Below, piece after piece: positions 38,592 to 47,466 of a stretch of DNA of 64,000 bases (its first letter is position 1; every line of letters begins with the position of its first letter). Below the pieces are notes generated by a model, which ran no database searches, had not been told where the DNA came from, and saw only the letters and a program-made list of their open reading frames with translations. Origin of the DNA: an uncultured Gemmataceae bacterium (GTDB taxonomy: Bacteria > Planctomycetota > Planctomycetia > Gemmatales > Gemmataceae); assembly GCA_937923405.1 (NCBI GenBank), contig CALDUY010000005.1, forward strand, positions 186,001-250,000. Reading direction: 5' to 3'. The translations under genes and the position numbers were made by a program.

Positions 38592-39177
38592 CAAGCGGAA
38601 GGTTCCTGTTGCTTGCTGTTGCATCGGCCACTCGGCAAACGGCTGACCAGAAGAAACCTCTTTCAGCAAGACTTCTTCCGCCAGGCCATCCCAGGTCAGC
38701 CAGCAATGCCGAAAATGTCAAAAAAGTGAACTAGGATATACTTGACTTGTCTGCCTGATTTGCGACAATGCTCTCGGGACGGTCTCTCCGTCGCGTCTTG
38801 TTCGCGACAAGATAAATAACGGGTTTCGTATCGGAACACAGAGAAGGGTTCTCCCTTCCCTATTGCTCGTTATGACTGCCCTATTTCTAATCCCCTCAAG
38901 GAAAGGTTGTTTGTTTTCGACATTTGTTAATCGAAACGAATGGTTGAATCCTAACAGGCTTTCTGTCCCACGACTCGCGCGAGGGACGGTGTAAGTGGGG
39001 ATGGTATTTCCACTGAAGTACTCCAATTTCTCGCAGGCGCGGAATCGACGTGGATTCTGGCACCCAGGGGGTTTAGTGATCGCGATTCATCCTAGGTTGT
39101 AGCGCCGCCTGGCGATTCGTGATCGGGGTATCGATTCTCTCCCAGTTGTCAGATTCCCGGAGCAGTGTGAGGTTCTC
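38592..39177. promoter_or_regulatory. Divergent intergenic region of about 590 bases
   Basis: No protein gene is supported here. A possible plus-strand promoter is TTGACT at 38742 with GACAAT 16 bases later. Two small stems follow (GACGG-TCTCT-CCGTC and CTTGT-TCGCG-ACAAG, about 38780-38812), so the downstream surface-protein gene may have a long structured 5' leader. GAGG 6 bases before ATG 39178 is the ribosome site. Confidence 0.35.
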
Positions 39178-40440
39178 ATGTTTCAGCACAAGCCACGATG
39201 TCGACCCACTCTAGAAACGCTTGAGCAACGCTGGGTGCCCGCTACTATTAAGCTGGTGGCCGGCAACCTGTACATCAGCAATCAGGTGAATGCCACCCTG
39301 ACGGTCGAGACCACCTCAGTGGCCGGCCAGATCAAGGTGACTGATGGATCCACCCTGACGTTCAACGGCGTCGGTGGATTGATTTCGATTACTGGCACTA
39401 ATGCCGCCAACACCATTGTTTTCAAGGCGAATGTCGGCAGTGGCAATAAAGCTTTCCCAGGCAACCTCATCATCAACAGTGGCAATGGCGGCGACGTCAT
39501 CGACCTCAGCGGCCAGATCGGCGGCAACGTCACCCTGACTTCGGGTCTTGGCAACGACACGATTCAAGCCACCAGTGAGAACGTGAAGATCGGCGGCAGT
39601 CTAACCTTCTCGGATAGTTTCGGCAGCAACACGTTCAACATGAACAACCGAAACTTCACGATCGGCAAAGATTTGCAGATGACGGGTGTTGGCCCGGTGT
39701 TGATGGGTGGTCCGGGCAACACTCTGAAGGTGGGTAACAATGCCACTTTCACCGCCACGCAGACCACTGCCAACGCCTTGACGATGACCCTCAACGGCGC
39801 AGTCGAAATTGGCAAGATTCTCACAATTACCGGCGGAGTGCTGAACGACAGTGTGGTTGTTTCCGATTCTCTGACCGTGGGAGGCAACACCTTTGTCAAT
39901 CTGCGTGATGGCGATAACACCTTCACGCTGACCCCGACCGCTGGCACTGGGTTGAATGGCAACCTCCAGTATCAAGGTGGCGTTGGCATTGATACCGTCA
40001 CACTGGGCGCTCTACTCACGGTGGGAGGTACATCGTCGTTCTTCCTCGACCAAGGCGCGAATATCTTCACCACCGACGCCACCTTGGCTGGCCATCTCTA
40101 TGTGTACGGTGGCAATGGCGGCAACACCAACACGATTGGCGGTTTAATCGCGGGGAATCTGTTGGTCAATCTCGGCAATGGGACCAACGTCACGACTGTC
40201 TCTGCCGTGCCAGCTGGCACTACGACCTACCGAGGCGGCAACAGTTCCGACACGCTCAATCTGACTGGAGTTGGGGCTTACCTCGTTGATTTTCTGTTCG
40301 GCACGGGAACGAATGTGCTGGACATCAACGTCGCCGGATTGACTATGTCTGGCGTGGTTGAAGGCTCAGGCGGCAGTAACACCTTCATTCAAGGTGCTGG
40401 AGTGCTTGTCGCTCCTATCACATTCATTAATTTCCCGTAA
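39178..40440 (+). CDS. Surface-type protein with planctomycete LExLExR motif and glycine-rich beta repeats (copy 1)
   Basis: A 420-residue protein. It opens with PTLETLEQRWVPAT, the N-terminal motif (LExLExR..PA) seen on many large exported planctomycete proteins, in place of a classical signal peptide. The remainder is rich in Gly, Asn, Thr and Asp and built of repeating short strands (NGGDVIDLSG, GLGNDTIQAT, GVGIDTVTLG, NGGNTNTIGG, GGNSSDTLNL). This is typical of beta-helix or RTX-like folds. It ends in SNTFIQGAGVLVAPITFINF. It is followed by a strong terminator and then a clear paralogue. Cysteines are almost absent. Its role is unknown; a surface or matrix location is likely. Confidence 0.78.
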   Translation: MFQHKPRCRPTLETLEQRWVPATIKLVAGNLYISNQVNATLTVETTSVAGQIKVTDGSTLTFNGVGGLISITGTNAANTIVFKANVGSGNKAFPGNLIINSGNGGDVIDLSGQIGGNVTLTSGLGNDTIQATSENVKIGGSLTFSDSFGSNTFNMNNRNFTIGKDLQMTGVGPVLMGGPGNTLKVGNNATFTATQTTANALTMTLNGAVEIGKILTITGGVLNDSVVVSDSLTVGGNTFVNLRDGDNTFTLTPTAGTGLNGNLQYQGGVGIDTVTLGALLTVGGTSSFFLDQGANIFTTDATLAGHLYVYGGNGGNTNTIGGLIAGNLLVNLGNGTNVTTVSAVPAGTTTYRGGNSSDTLNLTGVGAYLVDFLFGTGTNVLDINVAGLTMSGVVEGSGGSNTFIQGAGVLVAPITFINFP

Positions 40441-40480
40441 GCTGAATTGATTTCAGTTCGATACTAATAATCCCTTCAAG

Positions 40481-40527
40481 CGAAGTTCGTAACCCTAATC
40501 ATTAGGGTCACGAGCTTCGTTTTTTTA
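40481..40527 (+). terminator. Rho-independent terminator after copy 1
   Basis: A long stem (CGAAG-TTCGT-A-ACCCTAA with TTAGGGT-C-ACGAG-CTTCG, one bulge region) is followed by eight T residues. It lies 40 bases after the stop and separates the two paralogous genes into different transcripts. Confidence 0.85.
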
Positions 40528-40613
40528 TTGCCTTATTCTTGCAAGACGATCACTTAATTCCGATTATAACGATTTTAACGATTTTATTGTTTTTTTTGAT
40601 TACATCATTTGCG

Positions 40614-40649
40614 TTGATTGCAGGGTTTGTATTGATTATAGGGTTTGAA
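40614..40649 (+). repeat. Tandem 18-base direct repeat in the promoter region of copy 2
   Basis: TTGATTGCAGGGTTTGTA at 40614-40631 is followed directly by TTGATTATAGGGTTTGAA at 40632-40649, matching at 15 of 18 positions. It lies in an AT-rich stretch 60-100 bases before ATG 40710. A smaller repeat, AACGATTTT twice, lies just upstream. Confidence 0.5.
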
Positions 40650-40709
40650 TTTCTTAACCTCATTCAACAGCATCGCTTCTTAAACGGAACACTCACGGAG
40701 ATTGCTATC

Positions 40710-41957
40710 ATGTCCACTCGTCCACAATTGGAACGGTTAGAGGAACGCTGCACTCCAGCCACGGTTCGCGCAGTGGCGGGCAATTTGTTGGTTAGCGCGC
40801 CGGTCGGGCCGCTCTCCGTGGAGGTAATCGCTCCCGGCACAGTGCGAGTCACCGATAATGCCACCAATGCAGTATTTAACGGTATTAGCAATCTTATTAG
40901 CATTCAGGGAACCAATCTCGCGGATTCCATATCCCTGCGTGCTAACGTCGTGGCATTTCCTGGCACAGTGGTCATTTCCACGTTGAACGGCAATGACACC
41001 GTCGATTTGGGAGGCAATTTCCGCGGCAATGTGACGCTCGTGACTGGTCTGGGCAACGATTCCGTGGTCGCCACTAACAACCATGTTCGCATCGGTGGAG
41101 TCTTCACGATGGCCGATGTGGGGGGCAACAACACCTGGAACATGAACTGTCGCGACTGGATCGTGGGACAAGATCTGACCGTGTTTGGGTTCTCCTCCAT
41201 TGGCATGGGGCTGAACAATACGTTGCGTGTCGGTCGCTTCGCCACGATCACAGCGTTGCAACGCGGTTCGACGTTCCTGACGTTAGCACTCAACGGCCAG
41301 TCCGTCGAAATCGGCGGAACGTTTTCGATCACTGGTGGCACCACGGCCAATTTCGTTGGCATCAGTTCGAAACTTAGCGTAGGCGGGAATTTCTTTCTCA
41401 GCCAACGTGGCACGAGTAACAACACCTTCAACCTCACTCCTGCCGCAGGGGGAACGGGAGTGAATGGCACCCTCTTTTACACGGGTGGAACCGGAGCTGA
41501 TTCCGTCGTGTTTGGCATTAACGCTGCCATCGCTGGCGATACCATTCTCGATCTGGGCAACGGCACTAACGGATTCGTGGACGGCGGTAGTACCAGCTAC
41601 TCGGGAGATCTTCGCCTGTTCGGTGGCAACGACACTACTACTCTCTCCATTAATGGCGTGATCGATGGCAATTTGAACCTGTTCGTCGGTAACGGAACAA
41701 ATACAGTGACGGTGACCAAGGTTCCGGCAGGCTCCCTGCGATTTCGCGGAGGCAATGGCACTGATATTCTCCGTCTGCGAGGAGTCGGCACCTACAACGT
41801 CGACGCCAGTTTCGGCACGGGAGCCAACACCTTCGACATTGACCGTGTGGGGTTGGTCTTGAATGGCACAGTAGCAGGCAGCGGCGGCAACAACACCTTC
41901 ATTCAGGGAGAGGGCATCCTGCTGCCGACGGTTATTCTCATCAACTTCCCGGTCTAG
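40710..41957 (+). CDS. Surface-type protein with planctomycete LExLExR motif and glycine-rich beta repeats (copy 2)
   Basis: A 415-residue paralogue of the preceding protein, alignable along the whole length. It has PQLERLEERCTPATVRAVAGNLLVS at the start, GLGNDSVVAT, NGTLFYTGGTGADSV and VPAGSLRFRGGNGTDILRL in the middle, and NNTFIQGEGILLP at the end. ATG 40710 has GGAG 9 bases upstream. The open frame extends to 40539, but that part is AT-rich, hydrophobic and absent from copy 1, so it is leader DNA. The two genes are a tandem duplication with diverged sequence but kept architecture. The function is unknown. Confidence 0.78.
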   Translation: MSTRPQLERLEERCTPATVRAVAGNLLVSAPVGPLSVEVIAPGTVRVTDNATNAVFNGISNLISIQGTNLADSISLRANVVAFPGTVVISTLNGNDTVDLGGNFRGNVTLVTGLGNDSVVATNNHVRIGGVFTMADVGGNNTWNMNCRDWIVGQDLTVFGFSSIGMGLNNTLRVGRFATITALQRGSTFLTLALNGQSVEIGGTFSITGGTTANFVGISSKLSVGGNFFLSQRGTSNNTFNLTPAAGGTGVNGTLFYTGGTGADSVVFGINAAIAGDTILDLGNGTNGFVDGGSTSYSGDLRLFGGNDTTTLSINGVIDGNLNLFVGNGTNTVTVTKVPAGSLRFRGGNGTDILRLRGVGTYNVDASFGTGANTFDIDRVGLVLNGTVAGSGGNNTFIQGEGILLPTVILINFPV

Positions 41958-41970
41958 TAGCAGCGGCGAA

Positions 41971-42723
41971 CTACTTTGACAGTTCCGCCAGGATCTCGCT
42001 ACTCATGTTCAGATTGGAGTAAACATTCTGCACGTCGTCATGATCGTCGAGCGCCTCGATGAGCTTGCAGGTCTTCATGGCCGTTTCCACATCAGGCGCG
42101 TCGACGTGGACCTTGGCGAGCATCGGAAGTTCCGAAGAGGTGATCAAAATTTTGTTGGCGGTCAGCGTTTCTTGCACCTTGCTAAACTGGGTCGGTTCGC
42201 AGAGGATCTCGAACAGCTCGCCCTCACGTTTCATGTCCTCAGCCCCAGCCTCTAGAGCGATGGCCATGAGGGTATCCTCATCGGTGCCGGCCGCGCTGAC
42301 CGTGATGACGCCTTTTCGCTCGAACAGATAGCCGACACAGCCAGCCGAGCCCATGTTGCCGCCGCCCTTCTCGAAGATCTTGCGAACCTCACCTCCGGTT
42401 CGGTTGCGATTGTCGGTCAAGACTTCGACCAGGATAGCGATGCCGCCAGGGCCAAACCCTTCGTACATGATCTCCTCGAGTACGTCGCCGGCCAATTCGC
42501 CGGTGCCACGCTTAATCGCTCGTTCAATATTGTCCTTGGGCATGGAGACCTGACGAGCCTTGTCGATGGCATAACGCAGCTTCAGGTTCATCGTCGGATC
42601 GCCACCGCCGTTCTTAGCCGCGACGATGATGGCTCGACTCAACTTGCTCCACAGCTTACCGCGTTTGGCGTCGATCGCCCCTTTCTTGTGCTTGATCGTC
42701 GCCCAATGGGAATGGCCCGACAT
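41971..42723 (-). CDS. YebC/PmpR-type regulatory protein
   Basis: A 250-residue protein of the YebC/TACO1 family. It has the standard N-terminus SGHSHWATIKHKKGAIDAKRG and the motifs NLKLRYAIDKARQVSMPKDNIERAIKRG, EIMYEGFGPGGIA, NRTGGEVRKIFEKGGGNMG and YIDAEDV-like DDHDDVQNVYSNL. Members bind DNA or ribosomes; recent work links them to translation of difficult sequences, older work to transcription. Length and layout are normal. It lies 16 bases after the TPR gene, so the two are probably co-transcribed, and it converges on the surface-protein gene with only 13 bases between stops. Confidence 0.95.
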   Translation of the reverse strand: MSGHSHWATIKHKKGAIDAKRGKLWSKLSRAIIVAAKNGGGDPTMNLKLRYAIDKARQVSMPKDNIERAIKRGTGELAGDVLEEIMYEGFGPGGIAILVEVLTDNRNRTGGEVRKIFEKGGGNMGSAGCVGYLFERKGVITVSAAGTDEDTLMAIALEAGAEDMKREGELFEILCEPTQFSKVQETLTANKILITSSELPMLAKVHVDAPDVETAMKTCKLIEALDDHDDVQNVYSNLNMSSEILAELSK

Positions 42724-42739
42724 GGTTGCTCCTCTGATG

Positions 42740-44992
42740 TCACCGCGTCGTCACTCGACGCACTTTCTCTTGAATCTCTTGATACCGCCTATCGCTCTTG
42801 CGACGGACGCCCTGCTCATACAAGCGGATCGCTTTCTTCCAGGCCTCGACCGCTCGGGAGGTCTCCTTCAGTTTATAGTAGACATCGCCTAGATGATCCC
42901 AAACTACCGGATCATCCTCGCCGTGCGGCAAGGTGGAGGCTCGCTCCAAAGCTAGCCGCGCCTCATCGAGCTTGCCCTTCCGGAATAACACCCAGCCCAG
43001 GCTATCGACGTAGGCCGCGTTCTCCTTGTCCGCATCGGGATCGGTCGAACTTCCGCTGTTGCGTTGTTGTCGATCCAGTTCGATCGCCTTGCGAATCATG
43101 CGCTCGGCTTCATCGAGATTTTTATTGCGATCGGCCCAGAAGTAGCCCAGATCGTTGTTGGCCGTCGCGTCATTCGGATCGACCTGAAGAATCAACTGCA
43201 ACTGTTCCTCGGCCTCCTCGTGCCTGTGCATCGAGTGATACACATTCGAGAGGGTGTAGCGCACGTCGCGTAGATCGCTGCCAGAATTATACTCCTTGAG
43301 CAACTCTAGACACTCCGCGAGAGCCTTCTGCTTCTCTCCAGCCTGTAACAGAGCATCAATGCGAATCCGCTTGCACATCAATAACTGCGTCTTACTGGCA
43401 TCGGTGACCGCGTCATCGGCGGCCTGCAGCGCCTCCTTAAAGTTGCCCAGGGCCAGATGCGCCGTGACCAACTCCGTGTGAAACAGGATGCGGTTGGTCC
43501 GCTGAGCCACACGAAGCCCCTCGTTACACAGTTGCACGGTGTCGGCATGTTTACGCTGCAACCGTAGCACACGCAGCAGCCCGAAGTAGACCTCCGCTTC
43601 GGTGGTGCCTAGTCCGCCGGGGCGATCGAGACAGGAACGATAGAGCATCTCCGCTTGTTCGAGTTGTTTGGTCCGCGCCGCCAGCGTCGCCAAGATGCCT
43701 CGGGTGGTATAGTGCAGCCGTTTCCGCCCAGCACGAATGACGGCAGCGGGCAAAATTTGTCGTACCAGTCCAGCATCGTCGCGTAACACCTGAAGCATGG
43801 CACGCACTCGTCGGGCATCCGAACTGCTCGCTTCAATGTTGCGTTCCTCGTCGCCCGCTGCCTTGGTCATGGCCGTGTCGAGTTGATCGATAATCGCCTC
43901 AATGCCGACCGCGCCACGGTCGCGGAGCAAGTCGAACAAGCCACGATAGACATCTGCCGTGACGTGGAACTCAAGAAGGGTATTGTAGATCCGTAAAGCC
44001 TCATTTGTGCGTCGAGCCCTCCGCAACTCTCGGGCGTAGAGCAACTTCAACTGCACGTTGTTGGGATCGCGTCCGGTGGCGGTTTCCAGGCGGTTGAGAA
44101 TCTCGGGTTCACGGCCCAGCTCGCGCTGTAGGGCGATGCGCATCTCGTAGGCTTCCGTACCCTGCGGCAACCCAGTCAGGTAAATTTCCACCTGCTCCAG
44201 AGCTTTGTCGTACTTCTTCTGATCGCGGTAGACCTCGGCAAGATGTAGGGCAAGGCGAGACGCACGCAGGGGATCTTTGGCCTTGGCTTGCTCGAACGCT
44301 CGAATCGCTTCAGGGATCTTTTTTGCCTTCAGACAAAGTTTGCCGATCCGTTCAAGGGTTTCCGCACACTGAGAGACAATTTCCTCACGCGAGTACTTAC
44401 CGCTGTCCAACACTCCTTTGGGTTGCTCCAACAAGGCGACCACTTCGCGGAAGGCTCGCTCGGCTTGGATCCACTGCGTGGCATCTTCGTAGAGTACGCC
44501 AAGATCGAACCAAATCTGAGCAGCAAGATCGCCCCGCTCCTTCAGACGTGGGGATTTCACGGCCAGTTCGAGTGCTCGAATTGCCTCGGCTTTGCGATCC
44601 AGTCCGCGAAGCTGTCGAGCATATAGATACGCCGTCTGACAATCGTCTGGATCCAGCTTCAACACCTGACGGCAAGCGTTCAGAGCATCTTCAGTGCGAT
44701 CCAGAGCCAGATAAAGTCCAAACAGAGCGCGAGGAATAGCCGCACTATCAGGATCGAGTTTCTCTGCTTTTTCGTAGACGCGCATGGCCTCAACCAGGCG
44801 ATTGGCTCTCTCGTGAAGCACGGCCAGACCATAAAGTTTCTGAGCCTGGCGTCGATTGTTTTCGTGAGACGTGAACGGACGCCGAGGCACCAGAGGAACA
44901 GCCGGCTCCGATTCGTTGCAACTCCCAGCAAGAACCGAACTACCAAACAGAAGAATCACCCCGACCAAGTCCAGGCGAGACGTCCTCGACAT
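42740..44992 (-). CDS. TPR-repeat lipoprotein
   Basis: About 750 residues starting at ATG 44992, with GGGAGG 5 bases upstream; a GTG at 44998 is the alternative. The N-terminus has a lipoprotein-type signal (LVGVILLFGSSVLAGSC), so the protein is probably anchored to a membrane by the cysteine. The rest is tetratricopeptide repeats in at least three blocks: an N-terminal group (YGLAVLHERANRLVEAMRVYEKAEKLDPDSA), a middle group and a C-terminal group (NDLGYFWADRNKNLDEAERMIRKAIELD, VWDHLGDVYYKLKETSRAVEAWKKAI). TPR arrays scaffold protein assembly. No enzymatic domain is visible. Confidence 0.85.
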   Translation of the reverse strand: MSRTSRLDLVGVILLFGSSVLAGSCNESEPAVPLVPRRPFTSHENNRRQAQKLYGLAVLHERANRLVEAMRVYEKAEKLDPDSAAIPRALFGLYLALDRTEDALNACRQVLKLDPDDCQTAYLYARQLRGLDRKAEAIRALELAVKSPRLKERGDLAAQIWFDLGVLYEDATQWIQAERAFREVVALLEQPKGVLDSGKYSREEIVSQCAETLERIGKLCLKAKKIPEAIRAFEQAKAKDPLRASRLALHLAEVYRDQKKYDKALEQVEIYLTGLPQGTEAYEMRIALQRELGREPEILNRLETATGRDPNNVQLKLLYARELRRARRTNEALRIYNTLLEFHVTADVYRGLFDLLRDRGAVGIEAIIDQLDTAMTKAAGDEERNIEASSSDARRVRAMLQVLRDDAGLVRQILPAAVIRAGRKRLHYTTRGILATLAARTKQLEQAEMLYRSCLDRPGGLGTTEAEVYFGLLRVLRLQRKHADTVQLCNEGLRVAQRTNRILFHTELVTAHLALGNFKEALQAADDAVTDASKTQLLMCKRIRIDALLQAGEKQKALAECLELLKEYNSGSDLRDVRYTLSNVYHSMHRHEEAEEQLQLILQVDPNDATANNDLGYFWADRNKNLDEAERMIRKAIELDRQQRNSGSSTDPDADKENAAYVDSLGWVLFRKGKLDEARLALERASTLPHGEDDPVVWDHLGDVYYKLKETSRAVEAWKKAIRLYEQGVRRKSDRRYQEIQEKVRRVTTR

Positions 44993-45139
44993 GCACACCT
45001 CCCGCTCGTCCGTAGCGCGTCGAGCTGTTGCAGCATCGACGCTTGCTCGTCGCGAATTGTAGCGGTATGGAGGAGTTTTTCCTAGCGTGACTGAGCCAGC
45101 GGCTAACTAAAGATGTCTTCTCAATTTCACTGATCGGCG

Positions 45140-45145
45140 TATAAT
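45140..45145 (+). promoter_or_regulatory. Possible -10 element (TATAAT) upstream of secG
   Basis: A consensus TATAAT lies 72 bases before the secG ATG. No good -35 element is at the right distance, so the promoter assignment is tentative. Confidence 0.3.
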
Positions 45146-45216
45146 GCCGTTTTATACTCTCCCGGAAATGATCGAGAGTCAAAGCTCCGCCAAGTGGACG
45201 CGGAAAGGATCAACTG

Positions 45217-45534
45217 ATGTCGAGCGCGATGATGCCAATTTGGGCAGCCTGGCCAGCCTGGGTGCCATTTGTATTGAACATTATTTTGGGCCTCGCGGGG
45301 GTATTTCTGATTATTTTGGTGCTGATCCAACGGGGCAAAGGCGGAGGGTTAGCGGGAGCTTTTGGCGGTACGGGCGGCTCCAGTGCCTTCGGCTCGCGTG
45401 CAGGAGACACGTTCACACGCATCACGATTTACACTGCGGCCATTTGGATTCTGTTAATCATGTTCATCATTAAGGGCACTCAACCGACTGAAGAACTTAA
45501 GGATGTTCAAACGATTCAGAATCCCGACCAGTAA
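45217..45534 (+). CDS. secG: Preprotein translocase subunit SecG
   Basis: A 105-residue membrane protein with the SecG layout: helix 1 (FVLNIILGLAGVFLIILVLIQ), the conserved loop RGKGGGLAGAFGGTGGSSAFG and helix 2 (IYTAAIWILLIMFII). It is the small accessory subunit of the SecYEG channel in the cytoplasmic membrane. AAGGA lies about 8 bases before the ATG. It is the first gene of a plus-strand run, but a hairpin after its stop may separate it from yicC. Confidence 0.93.
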   Translation: MSSAMMPIWAAWPAWVPFVLNIILGLAGVFLIILVLIQRGKGGGLAGAFGGTGGSSAFGSRAGDTFTRITIYTAAIWILLIMFIIKGTQPTEELKDVQTIQNPDQ

Positions 45535-45554
45535 CGACTGTAAATCCTGCTACT

Positions 45555-45590
45555 GAGCCGGAGGCGCTCTTCCCTCCGGCTCGTCGTATT
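45555..45590 (+). terminator. Hairpin after secG
   Basis: GAGCCGGAGG and CCTCCGGCTC form a perfect 10-bp stem around an 8-base loop, followed by GTCGTATTTT. Its 20-base distance from the secG stop suggests a terminator or attenuator before yicC. Confidence 0.6.
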
Positions 45591-45634
45591 TTGCCCACTC
45601 TTTAGAATCGATTTCTCCCAGAAGTGAGGTGGTC

Positions 45635-46522
45635 GTGCTGTACAGCATGACAGGCTACGGCGAAGCCAGCTACAGCAGTGATTCGTTACACATCACGGTG
45701 GAACTTCGAGCAGTGAACAATCGCTACCTCAAAGTCTCCTTCCGTGCCAGCGAGCCGTACAACTTGCTTGAACCCGAGGTCGAAAAAGTCGTCCGCCGCA
45801 CGCTCAAACGCGGCACGATCCAAGTGCAACTACGTTGTCAACGTCAGTATGCCTCGAACGATTTTCAGATCAACGCGGTGGCCCTGCGAAGCTACCTCTC
45901 GCAGTTACAAGCGCTCGCTGGGGAACTGAAGTTACCCGAAGGGCCGACGTTGCTGGCTCAGGTACTCGCCCTGCCAGGTGTGGTGCCGGAACCGGCCACT
46001 GTGGCTCTAGATCTGGACGCGGAATGGCCCATTCTCGAACGAGTGCTGGAAGAGGCGCTGGCTCGGCTCCAGCAGATGCGGCAAGAAGAGGGCCGCGCTA
46101 TGGCCGCCGAGTTGCTGCAACTTCGGGACCACATAGGCGGCCAACTCCAAGCCATTCGCAGTCGAATACCACAAGTGACCGAAGGGTATTGCGAGCGGAT
46201 GTTGGAGCGCGTGCGTCACGTCCTAAGCGAACTGGATCTGGAGATTGACCGTAAGGATCTTATCAGGGAAGTAGCGATTTTCGCCGAGCGTGCTGACATC
46301 AGCGAGGAAGTGGTTCGCCTCTCCAGTCATCTGGTACAGTTTCAGGAGATCGTCAACGAACCGGAGAGTGCGGGGAGAAAATTAGAGTTTCTCACTCAGG
46401 AAATGTTCCGAGAAACCAATACGATCGGCTCCAAGGCCAGCGATGTGGAAATCTCGCGTCATGTGGTGGAGATCAAAGGAACACTGGAGAAAATCCGCGA
46501 ACTGGTCCAGAACGTGGAGTAA
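45635..46522 (+). CDS. YicC-family endoribonuclease-like protein
   Basis: A 295-residue protein of the YicC/YloC family. It opens with LYSMTGYGEASYSSD and contains VELRAVNNRYLKVSFR, the central helical region, and the C-terminal signature GRKLEFLTQEMFRETNTIGSKASD followed by VVEIKGTLEKIRELVQNVE, all diagnostic. YicC proteins are reported RNases. GTG 45635 is chosen: GAGG lies 5 bases upstream and it gives the usual few residues before SMTGYG; GTG 45629 or ATG 45647 are alternatives. Gmk follows after 6 bases, the classic yicC-gmk-rpoZ order. Confidence 0.93.
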   Translation: MLYSMTGYGEASYSSDSLHITVELRAVNNRYLKVSFRASEPYNLLEPEVEKVVRRTLKRGTIQVQLRCQRQYASNDFQINAVALRSYLSQLQALAGELKLPEGPTLLAQVLALPGVVPEPATVALDLDAEWPILERVLEEALARLQQMRQEEGRAMAAELLQLRDHIGGQLQAIRSRIPQVTEGYCERMLERVRHVLSELDLEIDRKDLIREVAIFAERADISEEVVRLSSHLVQFQEIVNEPESAGRKLEFLTQEMFRETNTIGSKASDVEISRHVVEIKGTLEKIRELVQNVE

Positions 46523-46528
46523 CCGAGC

Positions 46529-47104
46529 ATGACGCTAGGACCATTGATTCTTGTCTCGGGACCGTCGGGTAGTGGCAAATCCACTCTGATTCGGCGCGTG
46601 CTAGAACAACCACCGTTTCCTCTTCGTCTGGCGGTCTCGGCCACGACCCGACCAGCCAGGCCTGGAGAAGTCGACGGTCAACAGTATCACTTCTGGAGTC
46701 TGGAACGGTTTCAGCGTGAGCTGGCCGCAGGCGCTTTTTTGGAATATGCCCAGGTACATCAGCAGCATTACTATGGAACTCCCCGAAGCGAGGTCGATCC
46801 GTTTCTTCAACAGGGACAAGGGGTCATTCTGGACATCGACGTTCAGGGAGCCGCCCAGGTTCGCAAAATCTATCCGCAGCATTTATCTATCTTCGTGGCT
46901 TTGTCGCGCTGGGAGATGTACGAGCAACGGTTGCGACAACGAGCCACGGAAACCCCAGACTCCATTGCACGCCGGTTGCAAACCGCGCGACTCGAACTCG
47001 AACGGCAAGGTGAGTATGATCACGTTGTTCTCAACGATAATCTAGAACAGGCAGTGATTCAATTCCGCGAGATCTTGACCAAGTATCATTCTGACCGCTG
47101 TTGA
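46529..47104 (+). CDS. gmk: Guanylate kinase
   Basis: A 191-residue enzyme converting GMP to GDP with ATP. The P-loop is VSGPSGSGKSTL near the N-terminus, and the GMP-binding segment TTRPARPGEVDGQQYHF is intact, as are FLEYAQVHQQHYYGTPRS and VILDIDVQGAAQVRK. The C-terminal lid region with RRLQTARLELE is normal. It sits between yicC and rpoZ, as in many bacteria, and its stop overlaps a possible TTG start of rpoZ. Confidence 0.96.
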   Translation: MTLGPLILVSGPSGSGKSTLIRRVLEQPPFPLRLAVSATTRPARPGEVDGQQYHFWSLERFQRELAAGAFLEYAQVHQQHYYGTPRSEVDPFLQQGQGVILDIDVQGAAQVRKIYPQHLSIFVALSRWEMYEQRLRQRATETPDSIARRLQTARLELERQGEYDHVVLNDNLEQAVIQFREILTKYHSDRC

Positions 47105-47118
47105 ATTTGGAGACCGAG

Positions 47119-47406
47119 ATGCACGACGATTTGAAAGAAGAAGGTATTGTCAACAAGATTGGTGGTCGATTCAAACTTTCGACGCTGATTCAAAAACGAC
47201 TCATCATGCTCAACACGGGGGCCAAACCACTGGTTGAAACCCGAAATTCCGACAAGATGGCCATCGTCATTCAGGAAATCTTGCAAGATAAAATCTATCT
47301 CGATAGTTCCAACGAAGTGCAATCGCGTGGCCTGTCCGCGCAGGACATGGCCCGACGGGCGATGATGGGCGATGTCTCGGGCCATCTTAGCTCTTCGGAT
47401 GATTGA
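47119..47406 (+). CDS. rpoZ: RNA polymerase subunit omega
   Basis: A 95-residue protein. ATG 47119 has GGAG 8 bases upstream and is preferred to a TTG at 47101. The omega-family features are the segment KIGGRFKLSTLIQKRLIMLN followed by KPLVETRNSDKMAIVIQEILQDKI. It binds beta' and aids RNA polymerase assembly. The tail (GLSAQDMARRAMMGDVSGH) is typical of planctomycete-like versions. Gene order after gmk supports the call. Confidence 0.9.
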   Translation: MHDDLKEEGIVNKIGGRFKLSTLIQKRLIMLNTGAKPLVETRNSDKMAIVIQEILQDKIYLDSSNEVQSRGLSAQDMARRAMMGDVSGHLSSSDD

Positions 47407-47466
47407 CCCGGAATGATCCGTCTGCAGGGAAGCGCCTAGTTGGAGTTGACCTCCCCGAGGTGTGCC

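Noticed and set aside
40539..40709. N-terminal extension of the second surface protein with a very hydrophobic stretch
   Set aside because: The segment is AT-rich, carries tandem repeats, is missing from the paralogue, and a good Shine-Dalgarno precedes ATG 40710.
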